DNA of 6,775 nt, from assembly GCA_964439745.1 (NCBI GenBank), contig CAYTQK010000189.1, positions 1-6,775 on the forward strand, in the 5' to 3' direction. The translations under genes and the position numbers were made by a program. The stretch comes from CAYTQK01 sp964439745. Lineage in GTDB: Bacteria > Desulfobacterota > Desulfobacteria > Desulfobacterales > Desulfosudaceae. Positions 1 through 6,450 of the stretch are shown here, piece by piece (position 1 is the stretch's first letter; each line of letters starts with the position of its first letter). Below the pieces are notes generated by a model. The model did not search any database and was not told the origin of the DNA. It worked only from the letters and a program-made list of their open reading frames with translations.

Positions 1-53
1 CCTGTGACCCTCGGCTTGTAAGGCCGATGCTCTCCCAACTGAGCTACCCGCCC
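1..53 (-). tRNA. tRNA-Val (anticodon UAC), 5' part, cut by window edge
   Basis: Read on the minus strand from position 53, the sequence folds as the 5' part of a tRNA: acceptor strand GGGCGGG (47-53), TA, D-stem GCTC/GAGC, anticodon stem TCGGC/GCCGA, a CTTACAA loop (16-22), variable region GGGTC and the first T-stem strand ACAGG, ending exactly at base 1. The anticodon is TAC (18-20), which reads valine GUA and, by wobble, other GUN codons. The T-loop, 3' acceptor strand and any encoded CCA lie outside the window. It is downstream of lon in the same direction, with its own promoter-like sequence upstream. Confidence 0.95.
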
Positions 54-106
54 TGTTCGGCGTTATATGGCATCGAAGTTACCGCCGTTGCCACATAAGA
101 TTCCCC

Positions 107-135
107 TATGTAGCAATCGCATCGTCCAAAGTCAA
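107..135 (-). promoter_or_regulatory. Putative sigma70 promoter of tRNA-Val
   Basis: On the minus strand TTGACT (130-135, five of six matches to TTGACA) is followed after 17 bases by TACATA (107-112, a weak -10 with three of six matches). Transcription would begin near position 100, leaving a leader of about 47 nt before the tRNA for RNase P to remove. The -35 hexamer lies between two halves of a 7-bp inverted repeat (ATCGTCC at 121-127, GGACGAT at 154-160). The -35 and spacing are good and the -10 is poor, so this is plausible rather than certain. Confidence 0.45.
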
Positions 136-223
136 GCCAAAATAACAACCCCCGGACGATTTTTACCGTAAAAAAACAAAGAAAAATTTATCCCCGTAAA
201 AATTGGAAACGTCCGCTTCAGGT

Positions 224-2626
224 TTATTGTCGCGGCTGTCCGGAAGGCCGTTCGGCCGGGGGGGCGCCCTGCTCGAAAAGGGGATTCTGTTCATCCAGTT
301 GGGGCAGGTCCGCTTTCAGGGCCTGGGCCAGGATCTCGTCCATATGCTCGGACAGGATGATGTCAATTTTCTTGGTGATGGACGCGGGAATGTCCGCCAG
401 GTCCTTTTCACACTCCTTGGGAATAATAACGCGATGGATGCCGCTGCGATGGGCCGCCAGGATCTTGTCGCGAATGCCGCCCACCGGCAGCACCCGGCCG
501 CGCAGGGTGATCTCACCGGTCATGGCCAGGTTCTTGTAAACCGGTGTCTTGGTCAGGGCCGAGACCAGGGAGGCGCACATGGACACCCCGGCCGAGGGAC
601 CGTCCTTGGGAATCGCCCCTTCCGGCACGTGGATATGGATGTCCAGGTTTTTGTAAAAATCGCTTTCCAGATTGAGCACCTCCGAGCGCGAGCGCACGTA
701 GCTCAGGGCGGCCTGGGCCGACTCTTTCATGACGTCGCCCAGCTTACCGGTGATGGTCAGCTCTCCCTTGCCCGGCATGATGACGGTCTCGATATTGAGC
801 AGTTCGCCGCCCACCTGGGTCCAGGCCAGGCCGGTCACCAGGCCGATGTAGTCGTTCTCTTCGATCTGGCCGTGGCGGTACTGGGTCGGTCCCAGGTACT
901 TGCCCACGGATTTGGCGGTCACCCGGTACGAGGAATGGCCGTTGTGAGTGGTGGTGATTTCCCGGGCGATTTTCCGGCAGATGGTGGAGATCTCCCGTTC
1001 CAGGTTGCGCACCCCGGCTTCCCGGGTGTAATACTGAATGATCCGGTAGAGGGCGTTCTTGGAAAAATGGATGTCGTAGTCTTCCACTCCGTTGGCCTTG
1101 ATCTGCTTGGGAATCAGGAAATTGGTGGCGATGTTGTACTTTTCATACTCGGTATACCCGGGCAGCTTGATGATTTCCATGCGGTCCTGCAGGGGCAGGG
1201 GGATACTTTCCAGGGTGTTGGCCGTGGTGATGAAGAGGATGTGGGACAGGTCGTAGTCCACGTCCAGGTAGTGGTCACTGAAGGCGTAGTTCTGCTCCGG
1301 ATCCAGCACCTCCAGCAGGGCCGCCGAGGGATCGCCCCGGAAGTCCATGCTCATCTTGTCCACCTCGTCCAGGCAGAAGACCGGGTTGTTGACATTGGTC
1401 TTCTTGAGGGCCTGGATGATTTTTCCGGGCATGGAGCCGATATAGGTGCGCCGGTGCCCGCGAATTTCCGCTTCGTCCCGGACGCCGCCCAGGGAAATGC
1501 GGATGAACTTCCGGCCGGTGGCCCGGGCCACGGACTGGGCCAGGGAGGTCTTGCCCACGCCGGGCGGCCCCACCAGGCAGAGGATGGGGCCCTTGACCTT
1601 CTTGACCAGGGACTGCACCGCCAGGTACTCCAGGATGCGCTCCTTGGGCTTCTGCAGGCCGTAATGATCTTCGTTCAGGATGGCCTCGGCCTGTTCGATG
1701 TCGTGGCGCACCTTGCTTTTGTTGTTCCAGGGGAGGCTGATGAGCCAGTCGATATAGTTGCGAATGACGGTCGCCTCGGCCGACATGGGAGTGGTGCTGC
1801 GCAGCTTCTGGAGCTCTTCCTTGGCCTTGTTTTTCCCTTCGCGGGACATCTTTTTCCGCCGGATCTTTTTTTCCAGCTCGTCCAGTTCGTCGGCCTCTCC
1901 GTTTTCGCTGCCGATCTCCTTTTTGATGGCCCGCATCTGCTCGTTCAGGTAATAGTTCTTCTGGTTTTTCTCCATCTGTTCCTTGACGCGCTGCTTGATA
2001 CGCTGCTCCACGCTGGAGATCTCCATCTCCGAGGCCAGCATGCCGGCCAAATCGGTCAGGCGTTTCTTCAGGTCGGTCGTTTCCAGCAGCTGCTGTTTCT
2101 GCTCGATTTTCAGCGGCACGTGGGCGGCAATGGTGTCGGCCAGCTGCGAGGGCGAGGTGATGGCCGCGATATTGGTCGCCGTTTCTTCGGAGACGATTTT
2201 TTTGTTCTGGCGGGCATATTGCTCAAAGGTCTGTCCCACCGTGCGGATGAGCGCCTCCTGCTGGGTCGGCGATAATTCGTTTTCTTCCAGGAATGATAGG
2301 GCCACCTGGAAAAAATCGGCCTGGGAAACAAAGTCGGTGATGGTGCCCCGGACATTGCCTTCCACCAGCGCCTTGACAGTACCGTCGGAAAGGCGCAGGA
2401 TCTGCAGCACGGTACCGATAGTACCGATGGTTTTGATGTCCTTGGGGCCGGGATTGTCAATGTCCGGAGACGCCTGCATGGCCAAAAAGATCTTCTTGTC
2501 CCCTTCCATGGCCTGGGTCAGGGCGTTGATCGATTTTTCCCGGCCGATGAAGAGCGGTACGACCATGTGCGGGAAGACCACGATGTCCCGCAGCGGCAAT
2601 AGCGGTAAAGTCAGGGTAGGTGACAT
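224..2626 (-). CDS. lon: ATP-dependent serine protease Lon (La), bacterial LonA type
   Basis: A cytoplasmic hexameric AAA+ protease that unfolds and degrades misfolded proteins and short-lived regulators. From the proposed start the protein has 800 residues: N-terminal substrate-binding domain (about 8-200, opening with LPLLPLRDIVVFPHMVVPLF), a charged coiled-coil linker (about 200-290), the AAA+ module (about 310-580; Walker A GPPGVGKT at 353-360, Walker B CLDEVDKM near 418-425, sensor-1 TTAN ending at N470, sensor-2 region GVRNLERE near 538-545) and the peptidase domain (about 590-785) with the Ser-Lys dyad S678 (KDGPSAG) and K721 (GIRDKILAA). These differ by one from E. coli S679/K722, which supports the ATG at 2626. 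An in-frame ATG at 2665 would add 13 residues, but it has no visible Shine-Dalgarno, whereas 2626 has a weak AGGCAG nine bases upstream. The protein ends in a roughly 25-residue Pro/Glu/Gln-rich tail beyond the usual Lon C-terminus. lon lies 188 bases after clpX. Confidence 0.97.
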   Translation of the reverse strand: MSPTLTLPLLPLRDIVVFPHMVVPLFIGREKSINALTQAMEGDKKIFLAMQASPDIDNPGPKDIKTIGTIGTVLQILRLSDGTVKALVEGNVRGTITDFVSQADFFQVALSFLEENELSPTQQEALIRTVGQTFEQYARQNKKIVSEETATNIAAITSPSQLADTIAAHVPLKIEQKQQLLETTDLKKRLTDLAGMLASEMEISSVEQRIKQRVKEQMEKNQKNYYLNEQMRAIKKEIGSENGEADELDELEKKIRRKKMSREGKNKAKEELQKLRSTTPMSAEATVIRNYIDWLISLPWNNKSKVRHDIEQAEAILNEDHYGLQKPKERILEYLAVQSLVKKVKGPILCLVGPPGVGKTSLAQSVARATGRKFIRISLGGVRDEAEIRGHRRTYIGSMPGKIIQALKKTNVNNPVFCLDEVDKMSMDFRGDPSAALLEVLDPEQNYAFSDHYLDVDYDLSHILFITTANTLESIPLPLQDRMEIIKLPGYTEYEKYNIATNFLIPKQIKANGVEDYDIHFSKNALYRIIQYYTREAGVRNLEREISTICRKIAREITTTHNGHSSYRVTAKSVGKYLGPTQYRHGQIEENDYIGLVTGLAWTQVGGELLNIETVIMPGKGELTITGKLGDVMKESAQAALSYVRSRSEVLNLESDFYKNLDIHIHVPEGAIPKDGPSAGVSMCASLVSALTKTPVYKNLAMTGEITLRGRVLPVGGIRDKILAAHRSGIHRVIIPKECEKDLADIPASITKKIDIILSEHMDEILAQALKADLPQLDEQNPLFEQGAPPAERPSGQPRQ

Positions 2627-2747
2627 AGTATTATTCTGCCTGAAAATTCTGGGTATATGTATCATTGATTACGACAACGGTCGAGCAGCCGGACAGCAGA
2701 GCCGAAGCCCCTGCCCGGCCGGGACCGGATATGATTACGGCGGCTCA

Positions 2748-2778
2748 TTTTCGCAGGGCGCCGCCGGCGCCCGGAAAA
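2748..2778 (-). repeat. GC-rich hairpin in the clpX-lon spacer
   Basis: A perfect 7-bp inverted repeat, GGGCGCC (2756-2762) and GGCGCCC (2766-2772), with a 3-base loop. It is extended by an outer 5-bp arm, TTTTC (2748-2752) and GAAAA (2774-2778), across a small asymmetric internal loop. On the transcribed (minus) strand no U-run follows the stem, so it does not look like a standard intrinsic terminator. It could attenuate or stabilise the clpX transcript end, or shape the lon leader. The structure is seen in the sequence; any role is inference. Confidence 0.55.
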
Positions 2779-2795
2779 GGCAGTCGGTAGTTGTT

Positions 2796-2805
2796 TTGTA
2801 TACAA
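2796..2805. promoter_or_regulatory. Perfect palindrome TTGTATACAA, possible operator upstream of lon
   Basis: A 10-base perfect palindrome lies 10 bases beyond the clpX stop and about 170 bases before the lon start. It resembles the t.GTa.tAC.a half-site pattern of FadR-type GntR regulators without the central base, and it also contains a -10-like TATACA. No properly spaced -35 accompanies it: CTGACA is present on the minus strand, but only 10 bases away. It is unclear whether it is an operator, a promoter part or chance. Confidence 0.25.
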
Positions 2806-2814
2806 CCGCAATTG

Positions 2815-4065
<1,251 letters not shown>

Positions 4066-4067
4066 GT

Positions 4068-4685
4068 TTATTTCTCCTCAGGCTGGTCCAGTTTGTCCAG
4101 ATCGTTCCGGTTGGTGATAACATGATCGATCAGCCCGTAATCCCGGGCTTCCTGACCGGACATGAAAAAGTCGCGGTCCGTGTCCTGCTGGATCCGTTCC
4201 AGGGACTGGCCCGTGTGCCGGGCCAAGATGTTGTTTAAGGTATCTTTCATCTGCAGGATTTCTTTGGCCTGGATGGCCACGTCCGAGGCCTGGCCCTGGG
4301 CCCCGCCCATGGGCTGATGAATCATGATGCGGGAGTTGGGCAGGGAAAACCGCTTGCCTCTGGCGCCGGCCGCCAGGAGGAAAGCCCCCATGCTGGCCGC
4401 CTGGCCGATGCAGACGGTGGCGATATCGGGTTTAATGTACTGCATGGTGTCATAAATGGCCATGCCAGCGCTCACCTTGCCGCCCGGCGAATTGATGTAA
4501 AAATTGATATCCTTGTCCGGATCTTCTGATTCCAGAAAAAGCAGCTGGGCGATCAGCAGGTTGGCCGTGTCATCGTCGATGGCGGTGCCTACGAAAATGA
4601 TCCGGTCCTTGAGCAGCCGGGAATAGATGTCAAAGGAACGCTCGCCCCGGCTGGTTTGTTCGATGACCATCGGTATTAAAGGCAA
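4068..4685 (-). CDS. clpP: ClpP, ATP-dependent Clp protease proteolytic subunit, probable TTG start
   Basis: A serine peptidase forming the double-heptamer chamber that degrades chains delivered by ClpX. From the TTG at 4685 the protein has 205 residues and begins MPLIPMVIEQTSRGERSFDI, the usual ClpP N-terminus. The catalytic triad is intact: S98 in GQAASMGAFLL, H123 in MIHQPMGG and D172 in DTDRDFF; the His-Asp spacing of 49 equals that of E. coli. GERSFDIYSRLL and INSPGG are conserved. An upstream ATG at 4748 would give 226 residues, but the extra N-terminus is a Pro/Lys/Arg-rich shadow of the tig 3' end. The ATG at 4691 is only one base from GGAGG. Only TTG has ideal spacing (7 nt). The gene starts 13 nt after the tig stop and ends 2 nt before clpX. 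Confidence 0.95.
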   Translation of the reverse strand: MPLIPMVIEQTSRGERSFDIYSRLLKDRIIFVGTAIDDDTANLLIAQLLFLESEDPDKDINFYINSPGGKVSAGMAIYDTMQYIKPDIATVCIGQAASMGAFLLAAGARGKRFSLPNSRIMIHQPMGGAQGQASDVAIQAKEILQMKDTLNNILARHTGQSLERIQQDTDRDFFMSGQEARDYGLIDHVITNRNDLDKLDQPEEK

Positions 4686-4691
4686 TTTCAT

Positions 4692-4700
4692 ACCTCCTTT
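4692..4700 (-). promoter_or_regulatory. Shine-Dalgarno AAAGGAGGT deciding the clpP start
   Basis: On the minus strand AAAGGAGGT overlaps the tig TAA stop codon (4699-4701). The GGAGG core (4693-4697) is 7 nt from TTG at 4685, 1 nt from ATG at 4691 and 22 nt from the internal ATG at 4670. It therefore argues for TTG initiation and for coupling of clpP translation to the end of tig. Confidence 0.75.
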
Positions 4701-6033
4701 AGGCGTTATCCGCCGCGGCCTCTTCGGCGTCGGCGGTTTCGGGTTCAACTTCCTCTATGGTACTGTTGGCCATGATCTGCTTCATGGCCGCCCGCTCCAG
4801 CAGGGAGTACCGCAGCACGTCGATCTGCTCCGGCCGTTCCTGGTAGAACTGCTTGATCATTTCCACCGGCTGCTGCATGGCGTCGGCCATTTCCTGAAAG
4901 CCCGCCTGAAGTTCTTCGTCGCTTACTTCCAGCTTGTCCTGTTCGATAATCTTATTGAGAATAATGTGCCGGCGGGCCTGCTTGATGGCCGTATCCCGGT
5001 ATTGCTCCCGCAGGGACTCGTGGGTCTGGCCGGTCATCTCCAGGGACATGTTGTAAGCGGAGTAGGTGCGTTCAATCTCCTGGATGATGCCGTTGAGCTC
5101 GTGTTCGATCATGGTTTCCGGTACTTCGAATTCACACCTGGCCAGCAGGGCCTCGAAAACCTGTTCGTTCATTTCCTGTTCCTGCCGCTTGTCATACCCC
5201 TCCTGGAGATGCTTGCGGATTTCTTGGCGGAGCTGGTCCACGGTTTTAAATGGTCCCAGCTTGGCGGCCATCTCATCGTTTACCTCGGGCAGGACCTGTT
5301 CCTTGATGGCGTTGATGGTCACGGTGAAGGCCACGGTCTTGCCGGCCACGCTGGCATCGTCGTAATCCGCGGGCAGGGTCAGGTCAAAGGTCTTTTCTTC
5401 TCCCGCCGGCAGCCCGATGAGCTGTTCATCAAACTCTTTGGTAATGCCGCCCTGGCCGATGATCATTTTATAGTCTTCGGATTCCGGAAAGGCTTCGGTG
5501 GACGCGCCGTCCAGGGAGGCGCTGTAGCGGATATGAACGATATCACCTTCCGCGGCCGGACGGGATTCGGTGATCTCCTCTTCTTCGGCCAGGTTTTTGC
5601 GCAGCATCTCGATCTGGTTGTCGATCTCCGCCTGGCTGGCCTGGTAAAGGGATTTTTTCAGGGTCAGGCCGCTGTAGTCGATATCCTCGATCTCCGGCTT
5701 GACCTCCACCGTGGCCTTATAGGCAAAGGGGCCTTCTTCCTTGAGTTCCGGCGGATCAATATCCGGTTCCCCGATAATGTTGAGCGATTTTTCCTGAACC
5801 GCTTCCGGCAGGGAAGACTGGATCAGCTCCATGGCCACTTCGGCGTGGACCTTATCCTTGTAAAGGCGTTTCAGCATGGACACAGGCGCTTTCCCGGGGC
5901 GAAAGCCTTTGATCTTGGCGTTTTTTCTCAGCTGCCGGTAAGAATCGTCCAGTTTTTTGGCAACTGTTTCTTCCGGGATCTCGATGTGAAGTTTTTTTCG
6001 GATGGCGCTCTGGTCTTCGACGGTAACCTGCAT
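4699..6033 (-). CDS. tig: Trigger factor, ribosome-associated chaperone and prolyl isomerase
   Basis: A cytosolic chaperone that docks at the ribosomal exit tunnel and shields nascent chains. It has 444 residues (E. coli 432). The N-terminal ribosome-binding domain (about 1-110) carries the signature GFRPGKAP (43-50). An FKBP-type PPIase domain (about 155-240) includes GDIVHIRY and the IIGQGGITKEFDEQLIGL segment. Helical arms of the substrate cradle fill about 112-150 and 245-430, and the end is an acidic Glu/Ala/Asp tail (about 425-444). The start MQVTVED matches the family, and GGAGG (6046-6050) lies 12 nt upstream, slightly long. It is the first protein gene after tRNA-Leu, with a 51-nt gap and no terminator between them, so it may be co-transcribed with the tRNA. 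No truncation or frameshift is seen. Confidence 0.97.
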   Translation of the reverse strand: MQVTVEDQSAIRKKLHIEIPEETVAKKLDDSYRQLRKNAKIKGFRPGKAPVSMLKRLYKDKVHAEVAMELIQSSLPEAVQEKSLNIIGEPDIDPPELKEEGPFAYKATVEVKPEIEDIDYSGLTLKKSLYQASQAEIDNQIEMLRKNLAEEEEITESRPAAEGDIVHIRYSASLDGASTEAFPESEDYKMIIGQGGITKEFDEQLIGLPAGEEKTFDLTLPADYDDASVAGKTVAFTVTINAIKEQVLPEVNDEMAAKLGPFKTVDQLRQEIRKHLQEGYDKRQEQEMNEQVFEALLARCEFEVPETMIEHELNGIIQEIERTYSAYNMSLEMTGQTHESLREQYRDTAIKQARRHIILNKIIEQDKLEVSDEELQAGFQEMADAMQQPVEMIKQFYQERPEQIDVLRYSLLERAAMKQIMANSTIEEVEPETADAEEAAADNA

Positions 6034-6084
6034 GTTGATTGTTTACCTCCAACGGTTCTGTATGATTTTTTTATGTATTGTTCA

Positions 6085-6171
6085 TGGTGCGAGAGGGGAG
6101 ACTTGAACTCCCACTCTGTTTCCAGAGCTGGATCCTAAGTCCAGTGCGTCTACCAATTCCGCCACTCTCGC
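6085..6171 (-). tRNA. tRNA-Leu (anticodon UAG), complete with encoded CCA
   Basis: The 87-base minus-strand sequence folds as a class II tRNA. The acceptor is GCGAGAG (6165-6171) with CTCTCGC (6089-6095); the D-stem is GCG/CGC with a GGTAGA-type loop; the anticodon stem CTGGA/TCCAG holds loop CTTAGGA (6133-6139) and anticodon TAG (6135-6137). The long variable arm CTCTG-GAAA-CAGAG is diagnostic of leucine, serine or tyrosine. The T-arm GGGAG-TTCAAGT-CTCCC follows, then discriminator A (6088) and a genomically encoded CCA (6085-6087). Anticodon and arm together identify leucine, reading CUA and probably other CUN codons. It lies directly upstream of tig. Confidence 0.98.
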
Positions 6172-6224
6172 CGACAGCTGTTGTCGTTTTCAATGAACGT
6201 CGGTAAATTTAAAATTTTTACTCC

Positions 6225-6241
6225 GTATAACCGGGTTATAC
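6225..6241. promoter_or_regulatory. Perfect 17-base palindrome, possible operator upstream of tRNA-Leu
   Basis: GTATAACC (6225-6232), one central base, GGTTATAC (6234-6241): two exact 8-bp arms. It lies 54 bases upstream of the tRNA-Leu 5' end. On the minus strand the arms contain -10-like hexamers (TATAAC, TATACG), so a bound protein could block a promoter. I cannot name the regulator, and a GC-poor core plus a single-base loop makes an RNA hairpin less likely than a dimeric protein site. Confidence 0.4.
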
Positions 6242-6333
6242 CTATTCAAAAAATATGCCATTCTGTTTTCCTGCTAACATAATCATCATGCGGCAAAAAT
6301 CAAAAAAAAGTATCGGAAAAAGGGATTAAATGT

Positions 6334-6350
6334 CATGAAAAGCCATGAAA
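6334..6350. repeat. CATGAAA direct repeat spaced one helical turn
   Basis: CATGAAA occurs at 6334-6340 and again at 6344-6350, with starts exactly 10 bases apart, about 100 bases upstream of the amidase start. The spacing would place both copies on one DNA face, as in tandem activator sites. Chance occurrence in AT-rich DNA is also quite possible. Confidence 0.3.
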
Positions 6351-6427
6351 TATCCAAGTTAAGCCTTGTTTTAAAGGGTAAAGGTAGATTAATGTAAAGT
6401 CAACCGGTATTTGTGTCAAGAAAAAAT

Positions 6428-6448
6428 GAGACAGCGAGACAGCGAGAC
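6428..6448 (+). repeat. 8-bp tandem repeat (GAGACAGC, 2.6 copies) next to the amidase start
   Basis: GAGACAGC at 6428-6435 and 6436-6443, followed by partial GAGAC at 6444-6448, ends two bases before the amidase ATG at 6451. It occupies the place where a Shine-Dalgarno sequence should be, and the only purine-rich matches are within the repeat (GCGAGA). An in-frame TGA at 6427-6429 overlaps its first two bases, so the repeat is not part of a longer open frame in the amidase phase. Confidence 0.7.
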
Positions 6449-6450
6449 TG

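Larger units (their letters stand above)
6172..6450. other. AT-rich divergent intergenic region between tRNA-Leu and the amidase gene
   Basis: These 279 bases separate the minus-strand tRNA-Leu/tig/clp cluster from the plus-strand amidase gene. I find no open frame with coding character. The region contains a perfect 17-base palindrome (6225-6241), an AT-rich block (6203-6221), a CATGAAA direct repeat (6334-6350) and an 8-bp tandem repeat (6428-6448). A strong consensus sigma70 promoter is not visible in either direction, although both transcripts must start here or read through. Confidence 0.6.

Noticed and set aside
160..174. TTTTTAC/GTAAAAA inverted repeat as lon terminator
   Set aside because: The stem is almost all A-T with a 1-base centre, and the T-run precedes rather than follows the stem in the direction of lon transcription.
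203..2275. 690-codon plus-strand open frame antisense to lon
   Set aside because: It is codon-aligned with lon (each codon is the reverse complement of a lon codon), so it stays open simply because lon avoids TTA, CTA and TCA. The product is a Gly/His/Gln/Leu-rich string with no recognisable domain and shows no sign of selection of its own.
2627..2665. 13-residue N-terminal extension of Lon from the ATG at 2665
   Set aside because: No Shine-Dalgarno, and residue numbering of the Ser-Lys dyad agrees with E. coli Lon only from the ATG at 2626. It cannot be fully excluded.
4692..4748. N-terminal extension MNPKPPTPKRPRRITPKGG of clpP
   Set aside because: It lies mostly inside the tig 3' end in another frame, upstream of the clpP Shine-Dalgarno, and is not part of the known ClpP fold.
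4627..6138. 503-codon plus-strand open frame antisense to tig, running into tRNA-Leu
   Set aside because: Same codon-aligned phase as tig and same explanation. It also runs through the tRNA gene, which is incompatible with a real conserved protein.
6245..6260. Sigma54-like promoter on the minus strand (TGGCA at 6256-6260, TTGAA at 6245-6249)
   Set aside because: The GG-to-G spacing is right, but the -12 element reads GA instead of the nearly invariant GC, and a housekeeping tRNA/chaperone cluster is not an expected sigma54 target.
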